A stretch of DNA of 64,000 nt, taken from NCBI GenBank assembly GCA_963681505.1, contig OY811981.1:7245916-7309915 (forward strand), written 5' to 3'. Below the pieces are notes generated by a model. The model was given only the letters and a program-made list of their open reading frames with translations, was not told where the DNA came from and searched no databases. Of this stretch, positions 1 to 15,889 are shown piece by piece (the stretch's first letter is position 1; each line of letters starts with the position of its first letter). The translations under genes and the position numbers were made by a program. The stretch is from Eunapius fragilis (lineage: Eukaryota; Porifera; Demospongiae; Spongillida; Spongillidae).

Positions 1-1750
1 CACCGAAAGAGGGGGAAAATGCAATAATGCACATTATTGATAATATCTCATGAATGGTATACAATTGTATCATGCCTATTACATATTAAGATTCAGCATC
101 TGCTTATGAACAGACTACTTTCACTTTAACTTGTAAACAAAACAATGCACCTTAGTACACAACTGCTGGTCAGGTTGGATGTTCAAGGCTATAACTCCTC
201 TACTCTTTGCAGTTAAGCTACCAAAATTTTTTTGTATGTACCCAATACAAGTGAGTACCTATAATGTTGTGTTGAGCTCGTAAGTCTCACTCGCTGTGGA
301 GATCGGTAGGAAAGTATCGCTTTTCAGAGGGAGGCGGGGTCTTCGTAAGAATTCGGACAAATTGTTGTCTGTCTCAGATAATAAGACAGTTAGGAAAAGC
401 TATAAAAAATTACTGCAAAAGACACCTAAATGGATGCAGATTGAAAGCTATTAATAAGTTTCAATTCAAAAAAAGTATTGTGGTTTGTGATGTAAAATGA
501 TAATTAGACTGAAGCATACAAATAAACATTGTCCATCCCCCAAAAACGCCCCAAAAACGTGTAGTACCACGAAATGTCTACTTGATGTGTTCTCAAACCT
601 ATAACTCAGCAATAGTTTATTGAAACTGAAACGAAAAGAAGACATGAATAACCACATTACTTTTAAACACGGATTTCAATTTTGACGCTTTTTAGATAAA
701 AGAATCAGGAGTTACATGTACATGTAGGTATTAAGCTCAAATATCGTAAAAACTTGATATCTGCCAGAGAAATTTTTATATCTTCGGTATCTAGCATACC
801 TTGGACCACCCAAAAAGTGATACTTAGTGACAAAGTGACAGGTTTATATGTGTATAAATTAGCATGAGATATTTCATACCACTGACAAGATACAAAGCTC
901 CAAATTAGCAGCATACAACTCTCTTAGTACTTGAGACAGACAATAGTTAGACTTAAGGATTAAAATTGACTTTTTCTAAATGAGAGGACTCTGGAGTATC
1001 CATATATATTTTTATAATTTCTTGGCAGCTTGCTAACGGTATTAAACAATCCATGAAATGTTAAAAAGCTTAACAATTTAACATTGAAAGCCATCCGTTT
1101 TTAGGATTTCTCCGTATATCATAGTAAACATGTAGTAAAGAATCATGTAAGCACTGTACGTAACTTTTAAAAGCATTTCTACATGAAAAATACTTGATAG
1201 AATGATGATTATTTGCTACACGTTTACTACGATATACGGAGAAATCCTAAAAACGGGTGAAAAATGGCTTTCAATGTTAAGCTTTTTAACTTTTCACGGA
1301 TTATTTAATGCCAATAGCATGCTGCCAAAAAATTATGTAAATACCCCAGGGACCTCTCATTTAGAAAAAGTCTAACCCTTAAGTCAAACAAATTTGTCCG
1401 AATTCATACGAAGACCCCGCCTCCCTCTGAAAAGTGATACTTTCTACCGATCTCCACAGCGAGTGAGACTTAAGAGCTCAACACAACACTATAGGTACTC
1501 ACCTGTATTGGGTACATACAAAAAAAAAAAAAAATGGTAGCTTTACTGCAAAGAATGGAGGAGTTACAGTTGAACATCCAACCTGACCAGGAGTTGTTTA
1601 CTATGGTGCATTGTTTTGTGTACAAGCTAAAGTGAACGTACTCTGTTCAGAAGTAGATGCTGAATCTAAAAATGTAATTAGCATGATACAAATGTATACC
1701 ATTCATGAGATATTATCAAAAATGTGCGTTATTGCATTTTTCCCCACCCA
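1..1750. repeat. Large foldback (inverted-repeat) element, left edge cut by the window
   Basis: Two long arms are reverse complements. Positions 1-365 plus about 944-1140 (left) pair with about 1215-1750 (right). The unpaired centre is only about 75 bp. Shared blocks include the GGAGGCGGGGTCTTCGTA stretch near 330 and its complement near 1405. The right arm is continuous, while the left arm is interrupted by a separate insert (366-943). Arms are diverged by scattered substitutions and small indels, so this is an old copy. No transposase is visible, and the element may extend left of the window. Confidence 0.85.
366..943. mobile_element. Short TIR element nested in the left foldback arm
   Basis: This ~578-bp block is absent from the otherwise matching right arm. 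It is bounded by inverted ends TGTCTGTCTCA (366-376) and TGAGACAGACA (932-942). The interior has no convincing ORF; the two minus-strand ORFs of 63-69 codons have no recognisable domain. It reads as a non-autonomous TIR transposon. The target duplication is not clean: flanks match the uninterrupted arm only approximately around an ATTTG/TTTGA site. Confidence 0.65.
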
Positions 1751-2725
1751 CATCAGCTGATGAATAGAATTTGTATGTGCTATTATGTGTGTGCATGTGT
1801 TTCATGTATTTTATGTATTACTGAAAAGAAAAAGATGTAAATTTACATGATTGTTTAATACATGTGCATTATTATACCCATGCAGATGCCATAATAGTAG
1901 GATTTGGCCTGATAAGTTCCAGAAATGCTCGTACATTTTAGGAAAAATACTTACGAAGAGCAAGAAGACTGAAGAAGAAAGAAAGCGATTGATAGGCTTA
2001 GTGTGTGTATTATATCAGTATGTATTGCATTGTATGTCAATTCATTACGTTTAAGATGTTTTGTGCATGTGCTGTGCAATTATGCGACGCAATATCAAGA
2101 CTGTTTACGAATGATATTATGCAGGATCGAGAACGACTATTTACGACAAAAGTAGATGTATAAACTGCACGACGATCATGAAGGATTATTTACGATGCAT
2201 GTTACTCGTTGTTATTGATCCGTTATTGTAAAGGACTGAACGCACGAAATACCCTCAATGACAGGGTAACGGCAACTCTGAACAGTAATACTGCACAAGC
2301 ATGCTCAATACACACTCCATACACATATATAGGTGTGCAAAATAATGCGGCTAGGACAAAGTGCCCCCCCGCTACGCTACACCGCGGGGTGTCTTCGGCC
2401 CGCGCACAATACAACAATTGGGCCGTGGGGAAAATCCCCATTACAAAATGTTCAGTCCGCCACAGTTATTAACAATACGATCACTCGGCACTGTATTGCG
2501 CGCGGATTTTTATAAAATCACTCTTTGACTTTGCTTGTACGATATTGTATTGATGTTGTATACATCATCTTTTGCTTGTACGATCCTCTCAAACGAAATT
2601 TGTACCGGCTACGATTTTGTTTTGCTGGGAGCTATGCCTGACGCTACCCTACATCACGTTATTTAATGTGCTGATTAGCTGAGGATGATGGTCAAACCGA
2701 TCACCATCACTGTGTAAAAAGGGTT
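1751..2725. other. No gene seen; small GC-rich island at about 2340-2520
   Basis: I find no coding signal in this stretch. Three overlapping ORFs around 2209-2515 lie on both strands of a GC-rich patch and have no domain-like content. The patch contrasts with AT-rich flanks and may be a fragment of a repeat. Confidence 0.5.
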
Positions 2726-2885
2726 GTTATACTCGCCTGTATAACATTGTTATACAAGTAGTTATACAGTACCTGTTATACGCATTGCGTATAATTGTGT
2801 ATAACTGTGTATAATAGCAGTGTGTGCTGATCAAAAAAACCACAGTTGTTATACACATTTTGTATAACTGTGTATAACTATGCTA
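2726..2885. repeat. Cluster of GTTATAC / GTATAAC motifs
   Basis: About ten copies of the octamer-like motif GTTATACA or its complement TGTATAAC lie within about 160 bp, in both orientations and with irregular spacing. Neighbouring copies can pair as short hairpins. No ORF is present. It could be a protein-binding array or the subterminal repeat region of a transposon; function is not inferable. Confidence 0.6.
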
Positions 2886-3356
2886 ATTACATTCTACCGA
2901 TCCGAGGGCGTAATTCGTTGCACATATGCACACAATAATGCAAGTTATATATACTAGCTATTTAATAGGCTACTAATTCTAAAAGATGCCTACGCGTTCC
3001 GAAGTTCCAAACAAAAGCAGAGGAATAGCGTATCTGGTTGGTCGGAGGTCTGGCTAAAATGTACGTTCACACGTGCTAGAAAAAATAGAGCTCTAGCGAC
3101 GAATTGCGCACATTTGAACCTGAATCATCTATACAGTTCCAGTGCATGATGACGTGTGCAGCCAAAAAGCCGCAAGTTGTGTAGACGTCGAGTGGGATGG
3201 AGTCACCACTGCAAGGTAAGCCAATGCAGTTTTGCTATACAGTATATTAAAATAATTTGTGGTTGTGTAATTGCATACTGAATTTTTAGTACTAAACTTT
3301 TCTGATCTGATCGTATGTAGTAGACGCCCAGGGTCAGGCTACATGCTGCGTGTGTT

Positions 3357-3359
<3 letters not shown>

Positions 3360-3445
<86 letters not shown>

Positions 3446-3560
3446 TGTGCGTGTGTGTGTGTGTGTTTGTGTGTGTGCGTGTGTGTGTGTGCGTGTGTGC
3501 GTGTGTAAGGTTTCTGTTTTTCAAATTGTGTGTGTGTGCGCACGCGCATGTGTGTGCGTG
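3360..3560. repeat. (GT)n microsatellite with an imperfect tail
   Basis: A perfect GT run covers about 3360-3438, followed by GT interrupted by AT, GC and TTG variants to about 3560. Long ORFs of alternating Cys-Val or Thr-His on the two strands are artefacts of the dinucleotide. Confidence 0.97.
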
Positions 3561-3812
3561 TATGAGTTCATTATATGCATGTATGTATTCATATGTATAT
3601 GCGTGCATGTATACATGTGTACACAGCATATATATGTTTTTGGGCCCTTCCATAATGACCTTGTCAGGGTCTCAGATCAAGGTGTGCATATTCTAGATCA
3701 CAGGTTCTATATCAAGCATGCAGGATCTGTGCTTGACACATGACCAGATGGTTTAGTATTTAACGTTCCTACTCACCCTAACACCAACTCCATCACCTAC
3801 TAAACACTCATC

Positions 3813-4230
3813 ATGCACACACACACAGGCACGCACATGTTTACACTCACATACACACACACTAACACACACATGTGCACACACACTAACACACACATGT
3901 GTACACACAATGCACACACACTAATACATACTCTAATGTACACATGTGTACACACATACACACACATGCACACGTGTACACACATACACACACATGCACA
4001 CGTGTACACACATACACACACATGCACACGTGTACACACATACACACACATGCACACGTGTACACACATACACACACATGCACACGTGTACACACATACA
4101 CACACATGCACACGTGTACACACATACACACACATGCACACGTGTACACACATACACACACATGCACACGTGTACACACATACACACATGTGTACACACA
4201 TGCACACACTAACACACACACTAACACATT
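3813..4230. repeat. CA-rich region with a 28-bp minisatellite
   Basis: From about 3945 to 4190 a 28-bp unit containing CACACATGCACACGTGT is repeated about eight times almost without change. Less regular CA-rich sequence flanks it. Both strands give long periodic ORFs (up to 203 codons) made of Cys/Val/Met or His/Thr; these are repeat artefacts. Alternating purine-pyrimidine sequence of this kind is Z-DNA-prone (established for CA/TG tracts). Confidence 0.95.
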
Positions 4231-5100
4231 AACTACCAAGCCTACTAAATTCCCCAGGCTAAGTAGGTGTATGCACCCAGCCCCTAGCTCCTTAGCTACA
4301 ATTGCTTCTGTCCAACACAACTCAATTGACTGATTGGCGAGAATAGGGGGCCAGAGCGAGAACCCCCCTGAGCTGTGACCCTGCCAACCCCGACCTGTTG
4401 GCCGTGGGGAGCTCCCATGAGTGACGCAGATCACCAGGTAGGAGTCCCTGTGGCCAAGCCATGCGTCATGTGGGGGGAGACTTGGGGAGACAAGCACCAG
4501 TTGGTGACACTCATGGCCACCATCTGGGTGACCTGTGTACCAAGCCAGGATGCTGGCCCAGGCTTGGGTCCCTGAGTTAGAAGGTCAAGCCCGGTAGGAA
4601 CCCGCCCTGGCTGTATTTAATATGAATGGGCATGATGGCAGCAAGTAAGAAATACACAGAAAGGGTACAAAGGTGACGCAGGGGTGGAGGGTGGGTGATG
4701 CAAACAGACAAGCTCTCCTGAAGCACCAGTGGACTGCTGGGAGGCTGCCCATGTGTGCATATAATCTCTTAAGCCGGCCATGGTGCACAAAGGGTAACAA
4801 TAGGGAGGATGAGGCTCCCATCCGCCTAAGACCATGAGCCTATGTACATGTACATGTACCAAATAATGTTTGCATGTCACTCAAGTACTGTACATGTATA
4901 TGATTTGCTACATAAACTGTCAATTGCTGATAACTACTTACGTTAGTTTCTCCCACATCAAAAATGTGCACACGTTATATTGTACTACTTGCTATAATTA
5001 GTTTATGCATGTACACAATGTACTATATTCCTCCTCCTACTTAACTTTTTTTTTTCTAGTTTTTGAGAAAATAACACAAACCCAAAAAACAAATTAAAAT
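4231..5100. other. No gene seen; GC-richer patch 4250-4860
   Basis: The patch is clearly richer in G+C than its surroundings and carries ORFs of 66-87 codons on both strands. None shows a domain, signal peptide or splice pattern I recognise. It may be a transposon fragment. A TACATGTAC palindrome array occurs near 4845-4860. Confidence 0.4.
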
Positions 5101-5764
5101 ATGGGACAGTGTCCAGTAAAATCGGGCTTGTGGGGTTTACAACATTCGTTAACCCTGCGGGTTAGAAATCCACATTTCTCCACGTACGAGTGTTGAAAAC
5201 GTGTCAAATTCGGAGTGTGCATAGAGGAATCCTGTAGCTATTGATTTGTTCTGTTCGTTAGTTTCTGAATCATCCATTACGGATATACAGTTGAGCAAAC
5301 TACAGGCACATTTTCCCGCTTGATTTGCGCCAATGATATAATCACCACCTTCCCATTCACGCGATTTGCCAAAATCATTGGCGCGAATCAAGCGGGAAAA
5401 CGTGCCCGTAGTTTGTTCAACTGTATCTCTGTTACGGATGATATCGAAATTAACGAACAGAACAAATCAATAGCTACAGGACTCCTCTATGTGCAACCCG
5501 AATTTGACGCGTTTTCAACACTCGTACGTGGAGAAATGAGGAATTCTAACCCGCGGGGTTAAAGATTGTTGTATCCACGACACGGAAAATGAGTAGATCA
5601 CAAAAAACGATCCTCACACAGAGAAATGGCGTGGGAACAATTGTACGAAATTTGAAAGGAAAACATAGTACCGTTGCGAAGATGTGTTGTTTAGTACAAC
5701 CTGCAATTTTTAAAGTGATAAAATTATAACCCCACAAGCCCGATTTTGCTGGACACTGTCCCAT
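5101..5764. mobile_element. Foldback element, family member 1
   Basis: The ends are inverted copies of ATGGGACAGTGTCC (5101-5114 and 5751-5764). The left arm (5101-5340) is the reverse complement of most of 5372-5764, and the centre is short. The right arm has an extra ~150 bp (5572-5725) that the left arm lacks. The arm core is shared with the element at 30668-31594. Each arm carries an ORF (80 codons) with the same peptide signature, IGANQAGK followed later by NEQNKSI. AT-rich flanks suggest an AT or TA target. Confidence 0.85.
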
Positions 5765-5836
5765 ATATATATATAATTATAATTATAATAATTAATTATA
5801 TATATAATTATAATTATAATTATAATATATATATAT
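5765..5836. repeat. AT-rich simple repeat
   Basis: Runs of ATAT and TAATTA directly abut the right end of the foldback element and can form weak hairpins. The sequence is low-complexity only. Confidence 0.9.
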
Positions 5837-5872
5837 CCGGCTGTCCAGTTAGTCGGTTACATAACCGGTCAG

Positions 5873-6289
5873 TTGGACCCGGGCCCCTATACTACCCGTG
5901 ACGTCACGACCTTTTTTAGCGCAGTTGTGTGCGATTTAGCTGAAATATGGTTTCAGACACAAATTTATTCACTGATCACTCCCATTTGTCCAATTGTGTT
6001 GGTTCATGCTACAAATGGTAGTAACCGCTGTACATTCAACTTGGTTGACCGTATTTCCGATACTGTCGCTTCAGCACTACTGATCGGTAACGCCTCCTTT
6101 ACAATCGTGGTAATTAGTCACAAAGCGCTCCATCAGAAAGATATGATGCTGAATCTAGTCCTCACTGTTTCAAATCTTTCTAGCGTCGCTTCAGTGATTA
6201 ACGCTGGAGAATGGCCCTCTGGCAAAGCCGTCCTGCTAGGCTGCTACGCTATTGGATCGATTGGCCTTTTCCTCACCCTCTATCTTTGA
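5873..6289 (+). CDS. Hypothetical small multi-pass membrane protein or exon
   Basis: The frame is open for 138 codons but begins at TTG; the first in-frame ATG is far downstream in the MMLNL stretch. It is therefore either an exon whose start lies upstream or a chance ORF. A possible acceptor (TTTCAG, ending at 5954) lies inside. I see four hydrophobic segments, at about residues 31-46, 65-83, 91-111 and 119-138. The last ends the protein (GLFLTLYL) just before TGA. I recognise no family. It sits between AT-rich repeat and transposon terminal modules, so it may be transposon cargo or a host gene fragment. Confidence 0.35.
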   Translation: MDPGPYTTRDVTTFFSAVVCDLAEIWFQTQIYSLITPICPIVLVHATNGSNRCTFNLVDRISDTVASALLIGNASFTIVVISHKALHQKDMMLNLVLTVSNLSSVASVINAGEWPSGKAVLLGCYAIGSIGLFLTLYL

Positions 6290-6365
6290 GATTTACATTC
6301 GTTTGACTGTATTGATTGGTGGTTCCCGAGCGGGAATCTTCAGTGGTATCTTGGTTCCCGCTCGG

Positions 6366-6470
6366 TTCCCGGTACCAGAGGCATAAATGACTCCCAGGCA
6401 TAAATGACTCCCCCGGTCATTTACGCCTAAGGTGTAAATGACTCCTCCTAGGCATATATGACTCCCCACG
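6366..6470. repeat. Ginger-type subterminal modules (left side of transposon relic)
   Basis: At least four copies of the module GGCATAAATGACTCCC and variants occur in both orientations. The same modules recur at 8551-9131, on the far side of the transposase-protease relic. I therefore read this as the remains of the left terminal repeat. The expected TGTC terminus is not visible here. Confidence 0.55.
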
Positions 6471-6501
6471 TGAATTCCATAAGCCACGTGTAGTTGTCGA
6501 T

Positions 6502-8401
6502 GTGAGAAAGCTCGCTCGCATGGACCAGGATGAATTCAGTGTTGTCAATGATTACCTGCGTATGAATCAATATCCTAAGGGCATTTCCAAGGGAGATAAG
6601 GCCAATCTAAGGCGCAAATGCAAAAACTTCAAGTTCGACTGTGGAGTGCTCTATTTCAGAAGAGTGAAGAAAGGCGAAGGTGACGAGGAAGGGTGGAAGA
6701 TTTGTGTTAGGACCGAAGACGAAAAAAGACGCATTCTGGAGTCATGCCATGCTGGGAATGAAGGTAAAACAGAAGGTATATATTATTCAGTACGATAATT
6801 GTATACCTGTATTTGTACATGTAGGAAGCCACTTAGGCAGAGATAAAACCATTCAACGATCCAACACCTTTATTAACAACTACAAAGGTAATTACTAATA
6901 TTATTTTATTATTTTACTATTTTAATTGAAAGATCATTATTTTATACATACAGAGAAGTAGATAATGCATGCTATTACTGATGAATTGATTTTTAATGTG
7001 CTATAACAAATGGATCAACAGCTCAGTGGTCTGAAAACAGGAAACATGCAAGCAATGATGCAAAGTGCTTGGAGCTGGGGTGGGTGTGTGTGCCTTTGGC
7101 ATTCAAGGTTTATGGGCCTAAAGCACAGGCAAACCTTTCTCAGCTTGCTGCGTGCCTTGCAATCAGATCAAATTTTTGCAAGTCCCATGCAGGCCACTTC
7201 TGCTCTCTATGGCAGGTTAAACCTGGTCCTAGTCAAAGCTAATGCTAGAGCTCTGTTGTCCCGTTCATTGGCAACTGGATGTTAGTCTCTCAACTTTTCC
7301 ATTCCAGTGTATTGGTTTTTGTTTAGTAACTGTGTAGCTTAAAACTGTAATAATGTTGTGTATGTCATATTATTATTATTGTACATATTTTACAATGACT
7401 GACCCATTAAAATCAAATTTTTTTTAATGAAGATGAAATCTGTATTGAGTTCTTCAAATAAATCTTCACAGAGAAATGTCATCAAATCACAAAAGGTGTG
7501 CAAATTTTTCCTCACATGTATATTGTTAAATTTGACTGTTCATGCAAATTTTTTGCAACAGTGTCCCTATTGGATTAAAGATTTGTCACTCAGCTACAAG
7601 CATAAAACAATTATTGAAACCAACGAAATGTTGACTGATGAACACATTCAAGCTGCACAAAATCTCCTGAAAAAGCAATTTCAATATTTAGCTGGTTTGC
7701 AGTCTACTCTACTGTTTCAAAATAAGGGATTCTCTCCAGCATTGATAAGTGATGGATCATTTCAGGAAGGTATACTCTTATGACATGAATGCACATTTTA
7801 TTTTATTTATTACATTGCCATATGCAGTTGTACAGGTGTTGTTTGTACCTGAACGTGACCACTGGGTGACCACCAGCTATCATGAAGGAGAGGTCAGGCT
7901 GTATGATAGCAAATTCAACCATGTTTTAAGTGATAGTGCTGAAGGAGCAAATTGCCATAATCTACAAAGAAGCCACCCAAAGCAATGTTCTAACTGTGAG
8001 AGCAATGCCCGTTCAACAGCAAACAGGAGGAGTGGACTGTGAATTATTTGCCATTGCTTTTGCCTACCATGCTGCATTGGGGGAAAATTTAAGGGAGGTG
8101 ACATTTGAGCAAAAAAATCTTCGTCAAAGTTTGGTGCACTGTTTTGAGCAGAACTGCCTGCAACCATTTTCTTCACCCCATGTTTCTTCACCCCACGGAT
8201 CTATTGCAGTAAAGAGGAACAAAACCAAACGTTTCAGAATACATTTGATATGCACATGTACATATGTAGGCTGCCAGAATCATCTGATTACAATGTAATA
8301 CAGTGTGATCAATGCCAACAGTGGTACCATTTCCGCTGCATGAACATTCAGCAAAAAAGTGTTCCTGCATCATGGTTGTGCATTAACTGTCAGTCTTTGT
8401 A
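6502..8401 (+). pseudogene. Ginger-like transposon relic: H2C2 zinc-binding domain, Ulp1-like protease, PHD finger
   Basis: The first exon (6502 to about 6765) encodes an integrase-type zinc-binding region (GVLYFRRVKK, WKICVRTEDE, then SCHAGNEG). It continues after a short GT-AG intron with GSHLGRDKTIQ (about 6824-6884). The integrase catalytic core expected next is absent: 6900-7420 shows no DDE-type sequence. From about 7600 to 8180 a C48/Ulp1-like cysteine protease is readable. It has a catalytic-type His in DHWVT, a Gln in VQQQTGG and a Cys in GGVDCELFAIAF. A short intron lies near 7770-7830 and a one-base frameshift near 7945. At about 8260-8401 a PHD finger follows in another frame (IQCDQCQQWYHFRCM, then WLCINC). 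Domain order fits transposons of the Ginger group. The missing core and frameshifts make this copy dead. Confidence 0.7.
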
Positions 8402-8550
8402 AGTAGCAAGCAGACTGTGACATTATTTGTCTTTGTCAGTGTTCATTCATTTTCCGCTATATATTCAGATCATGATACAGATTATATATAGCTGGATACA
8501 TAAATACCTTTACTTGCTATCTCTGGAAAAAGCAACGGGGATTTATTTAT

Positions 8551-9131
8551 GGTGTCATAGTCGCCATTGACTCGCCAATGACTCCCCTAAATTTTGACTC
8601 CTCAGTCATTCACGCCTAGGCATATATGACTCCCGGTAATATATGCCTAGGCGTATTTGACTCCCCAGTCATTCACGCCTAGGCATATATGACTCCTGGT
8701 GATATATGCCTAGGCGTATTTGACTCCCCAGTCATTCACGCCTAGGCATATATAACTCCTGGTAATATATGCCTAGGCGTATTTGACTCCCCAGTCATTT
8801 ATGCCTAGGCATATATGACTCCCCAGTCATTCACGCCTAGGCATATATGACTCCCCCTTGATAAAAGTAACATAAATACCGGTACCTTTACTTGCTATCT
8901 CTGGAAAAACCAATGGGGATTTATTTATACCTAAGGCTATAACGCCTTCCCAATACAGGAGCCAATTTTGTCTAGGCAGGGAATCATATACATTGGCAAA
9001 GACCGACGGGGAGTTAATTATGCCTAAGGCTGTAATAACTCCCGGGAGTCACTTTTATCAAGGGGGAGTCATATATGCCTAGGCGCGAATGACTGGGGAG
9101 TCAATTTAGGGGAGTCATTGGCGACTATGAC
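8551..9131. mobile_element. Non-autonomous Ginger-type element with internal 63-bp tandem repeat
   Basis: The left end TGTCATAGTCGCC (8551) is the complement of the right end GGCGACTATGACA (to about 9131), which is followed by CCGG. Next to the left end, about 8630-8850, lie roughly three and a half copies of a 63-bp unit. The unit combines GCCTAGGCGTATTTGACTCC with CACGCCTAGGCATATATGA in opposite orientations. The segment TTTACTTGCTATCTCTGG occurs at both about 8507 and 8890. No ORF is present. Sequence outside the left end is ATGG rather than CCGG, so the target duplication is imperfect. Confidence 0.75.
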
Positions 9132-9274
9132 ACCGGCGTGAATAAAAATATAAAATTTTGGTCAGGATTGTCGCTATACCAGTTATGCATTCGCATTAAA
9201 GTGTTGTATCACTCGAGTCTATAGGATTCCAAGAGCTTTAAAAGGTACATTGTATAATACTTTTGGCACTTCAG

Positions 9275-13473
<4,199 letters not shown>

Positions 13474-14229
13474 ATAGGATTATTTTTGAAAATGTCACAT
13501 GCTCTAAATTTTCTGTCCTGACCTGATACAAGCTTTAAAGCACATAACTTCAACCAACTAGAGAGTACACCTGAATCCTGCAGGTACAATTGTAGAGCAG
13601 TACAAATTTGTTAATCAGCTTGATGCCAAACTTTAAAGTAATAAGTTTTCGATGGACAACTGTGGAGCATATTGCTGCATCAAGAGTGACAAAGATAATT
13701 AAGAAGGTTTGTACATGAAGTATGAATGAAACAATTTACACTTTTTGTATTTGTAGTGGTGTAGTTGCATAGCTGTAAAATGTTGTGCATGTTCATTGTT
13801 TAATTTTAATATGTTGTAAGTGATTATTTTACTTAGCTGAGAATGTAAGTGTCACTAATCTGCTGAGACTTTAGAACAGCTGCATATTTATGTGCCACAT
13901 TGTGACAGACACACTTGGGATTGGCAGCTTTTATACATCCAGGAGGAAGTTAGCTGAATCGATTCATGTAGTCATGTATTACTTCCTCAATGGCTTAATG
14001 TAATCTTCTGCCTGTTGTTTATTTTTTGCTGCACAGTAAGAAAACATCCGTCCATTGTGATGTTTTTCTTGCATCTTCACACAGCCTCCCTGCTCTGCTG
14101 GCAATTAGTTTCCCCTTTCTTCTGTTTCTTCCCAAACCACTGTACCTGTTACTGAGCAATCATCTCTCGCAAGCCACTATTTCTACCAGTAGAAATGATA
14201 GCAATAACACTAATAATATAATACTCTAC

Positions 14230-14640
14230 CACCTTTATATACTCACCAGACTACTCCACCAGACCCCCCCTCTATAATAGTATACTTCACCAGACTACTC
14301 CACCAGACTCACCCCTCTATAATGGTATACTCCACCAGACTACTCTCCCTCTATAATGGTATACTCCACCAGACCACTCCCCCTCTATAATGGTATACTC
14401 CATCAAACTATCCCTCCCCCCATACTATCCCACCTCTATAATGGTATACTCCATCAAACTACCCCTCCCCCCATACTACTCACCTTCTATAATGGTATAC
14501 TCCACCAGTCTACTCCTCCTTTAGTGGCATACTTTACCAAACTATCCCCCATACTCAACCACACAACTCCTTCCTTTAATGGTGTACACCACCAGACTAC
14601 CCCTCCTTTAATAGTATAGTCACCCCAGCTAAATTGTGTG
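14230..14640. repeat. Minisatellite, ~34-37 bp unit
   Basis: About ten degenerate copies of a unit containing TATAATGGTATACTCCACCA and a C-rich spacer are present. Shorter versions occur in both downstream copies of this block (about 51000-51190 and 63710-63920). The 87-codon ORF across it is a repeat artefact. Confidence 0.9.
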
Positions 14641-15889
14641 ATCTTCATCCCAATACTAACATTTCAGGTGATTCTTATATGGAATCACTCAATTTATAAG
14701 ATGGGCTTTCATGTTTGCTTTCATTTGCCACAGTACCAATTTCTCTATTTAAGATGTACTGGTACATAGAGATGCATGTATCAGGCAGCACATGATACGA
14801 GGAGCTCTTGATTTCAAGAATGGATGATATCCGATGAGAAGTGGATATCAAACAATAGGTGATTGATGTAATGTGTGAAAAATTGGGAGTGGGAGAGAGT
14901 TCATCGCTCTATGCATTTGTAAAGTGTACATTTTACAAATGGGTATAATGAAAATTCTTTAGTAACTTGCACACAATGCAATTCTTTGATACCAAAAAAC
15001 ACAATAATTTTTTCTGTAGCACAATTCATTAGTTGCACCTTCTTGTTGCACACACCACATGTTCCAGTCAGGTGAATGCACATTTATCCACAGAAATGTT
15101 TTTCTCAATTTAACCAATGTTTAGAATTTTAAAAAGATTTAAAATTCAAATAATTTGGGCTCAGTATATGTGTAGTCCTGCACTGAGTTTAAAATAACTT
15201 TTTCTTTAGGTTTTGAGGCATCCATAAACTCTTTTTTTCTGTGTTCCATTTTTACACAGCTTGAGACAAGATCCAGTTGCAAAACAATCAATGAATGTAG
15301 TTTACACACTGCATTTCACTGGAAGTATCCATATTTAACAAGGGGGGTGGGGGGGGGGGGGGGGGGGTTTGTAAACATCCAAAGTTGAAAGGGACAATTT
15401 TGATTGTTGGTTTTGCAACTGTATCTTGGCTCAAGCATGTTCGCTCAAGCCTTGTAAAAGGGGTAAAAAGAAACTTAAAAACCATGTAGTTTACAAACAG
15501 AACCTGAAAAAGCAGCTTGCAACATATAGCATACAAACTGATTACAGGGATTAAAAACTAACCAAACCAGATTGAGTCCAAAATAATGAATCAGATTTAA
15601 AAATAAATTACATAATGAAAAAGGAAGCCCTAAAATCGATAAAATACTTTACTTCATGTTTGCCCAATAAAGCTACTTACAGGTGTATATCATGCCACTG
15701 TCATGTATGTTAGGATACAAGCTGATGCATTTATCAAATGTGCTGGGCACATTTTATTGAAGCTATTACAATTCATGCCAGTGAGTGTATTCGTGCCTTG
15801 CATCAAGATCAGGGAGATCAAGGATATTTACAAGTGATGCAGAGGTTCCCAACATTCAAAACAATCCATAAAGTGTTTGAATAAATGAA

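Noticed and set aside
3271..4497. Long ORFs (up to 203 codons) of Cys-Val or Thr-His on both strands
   Set aside because: They follow the GT/CA repeat period and exist in several frames at once; no unique coding sequence.
4375..4880. ORFs in the GC-rich patch as a possible gene
   Set aside because: Overlapping ORFs on both strands, no domain, no splice pattern and no conservation evidence.
7010..7285. 91-codon ORF between the zinc-binding region and the protease as the missing integrase core
   Set aside because: No DDE-type residues or integrase motifs; it starts in the middle of non-coding-looking sequence.
14230..14640. CRISPR-like array
   Set aside because: Units are degenerate, with no unique spacers of constant length; this is an ordinary eukaryotic minisatellite. 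The same applies to the G-rich arrays at 50070 and 61560.
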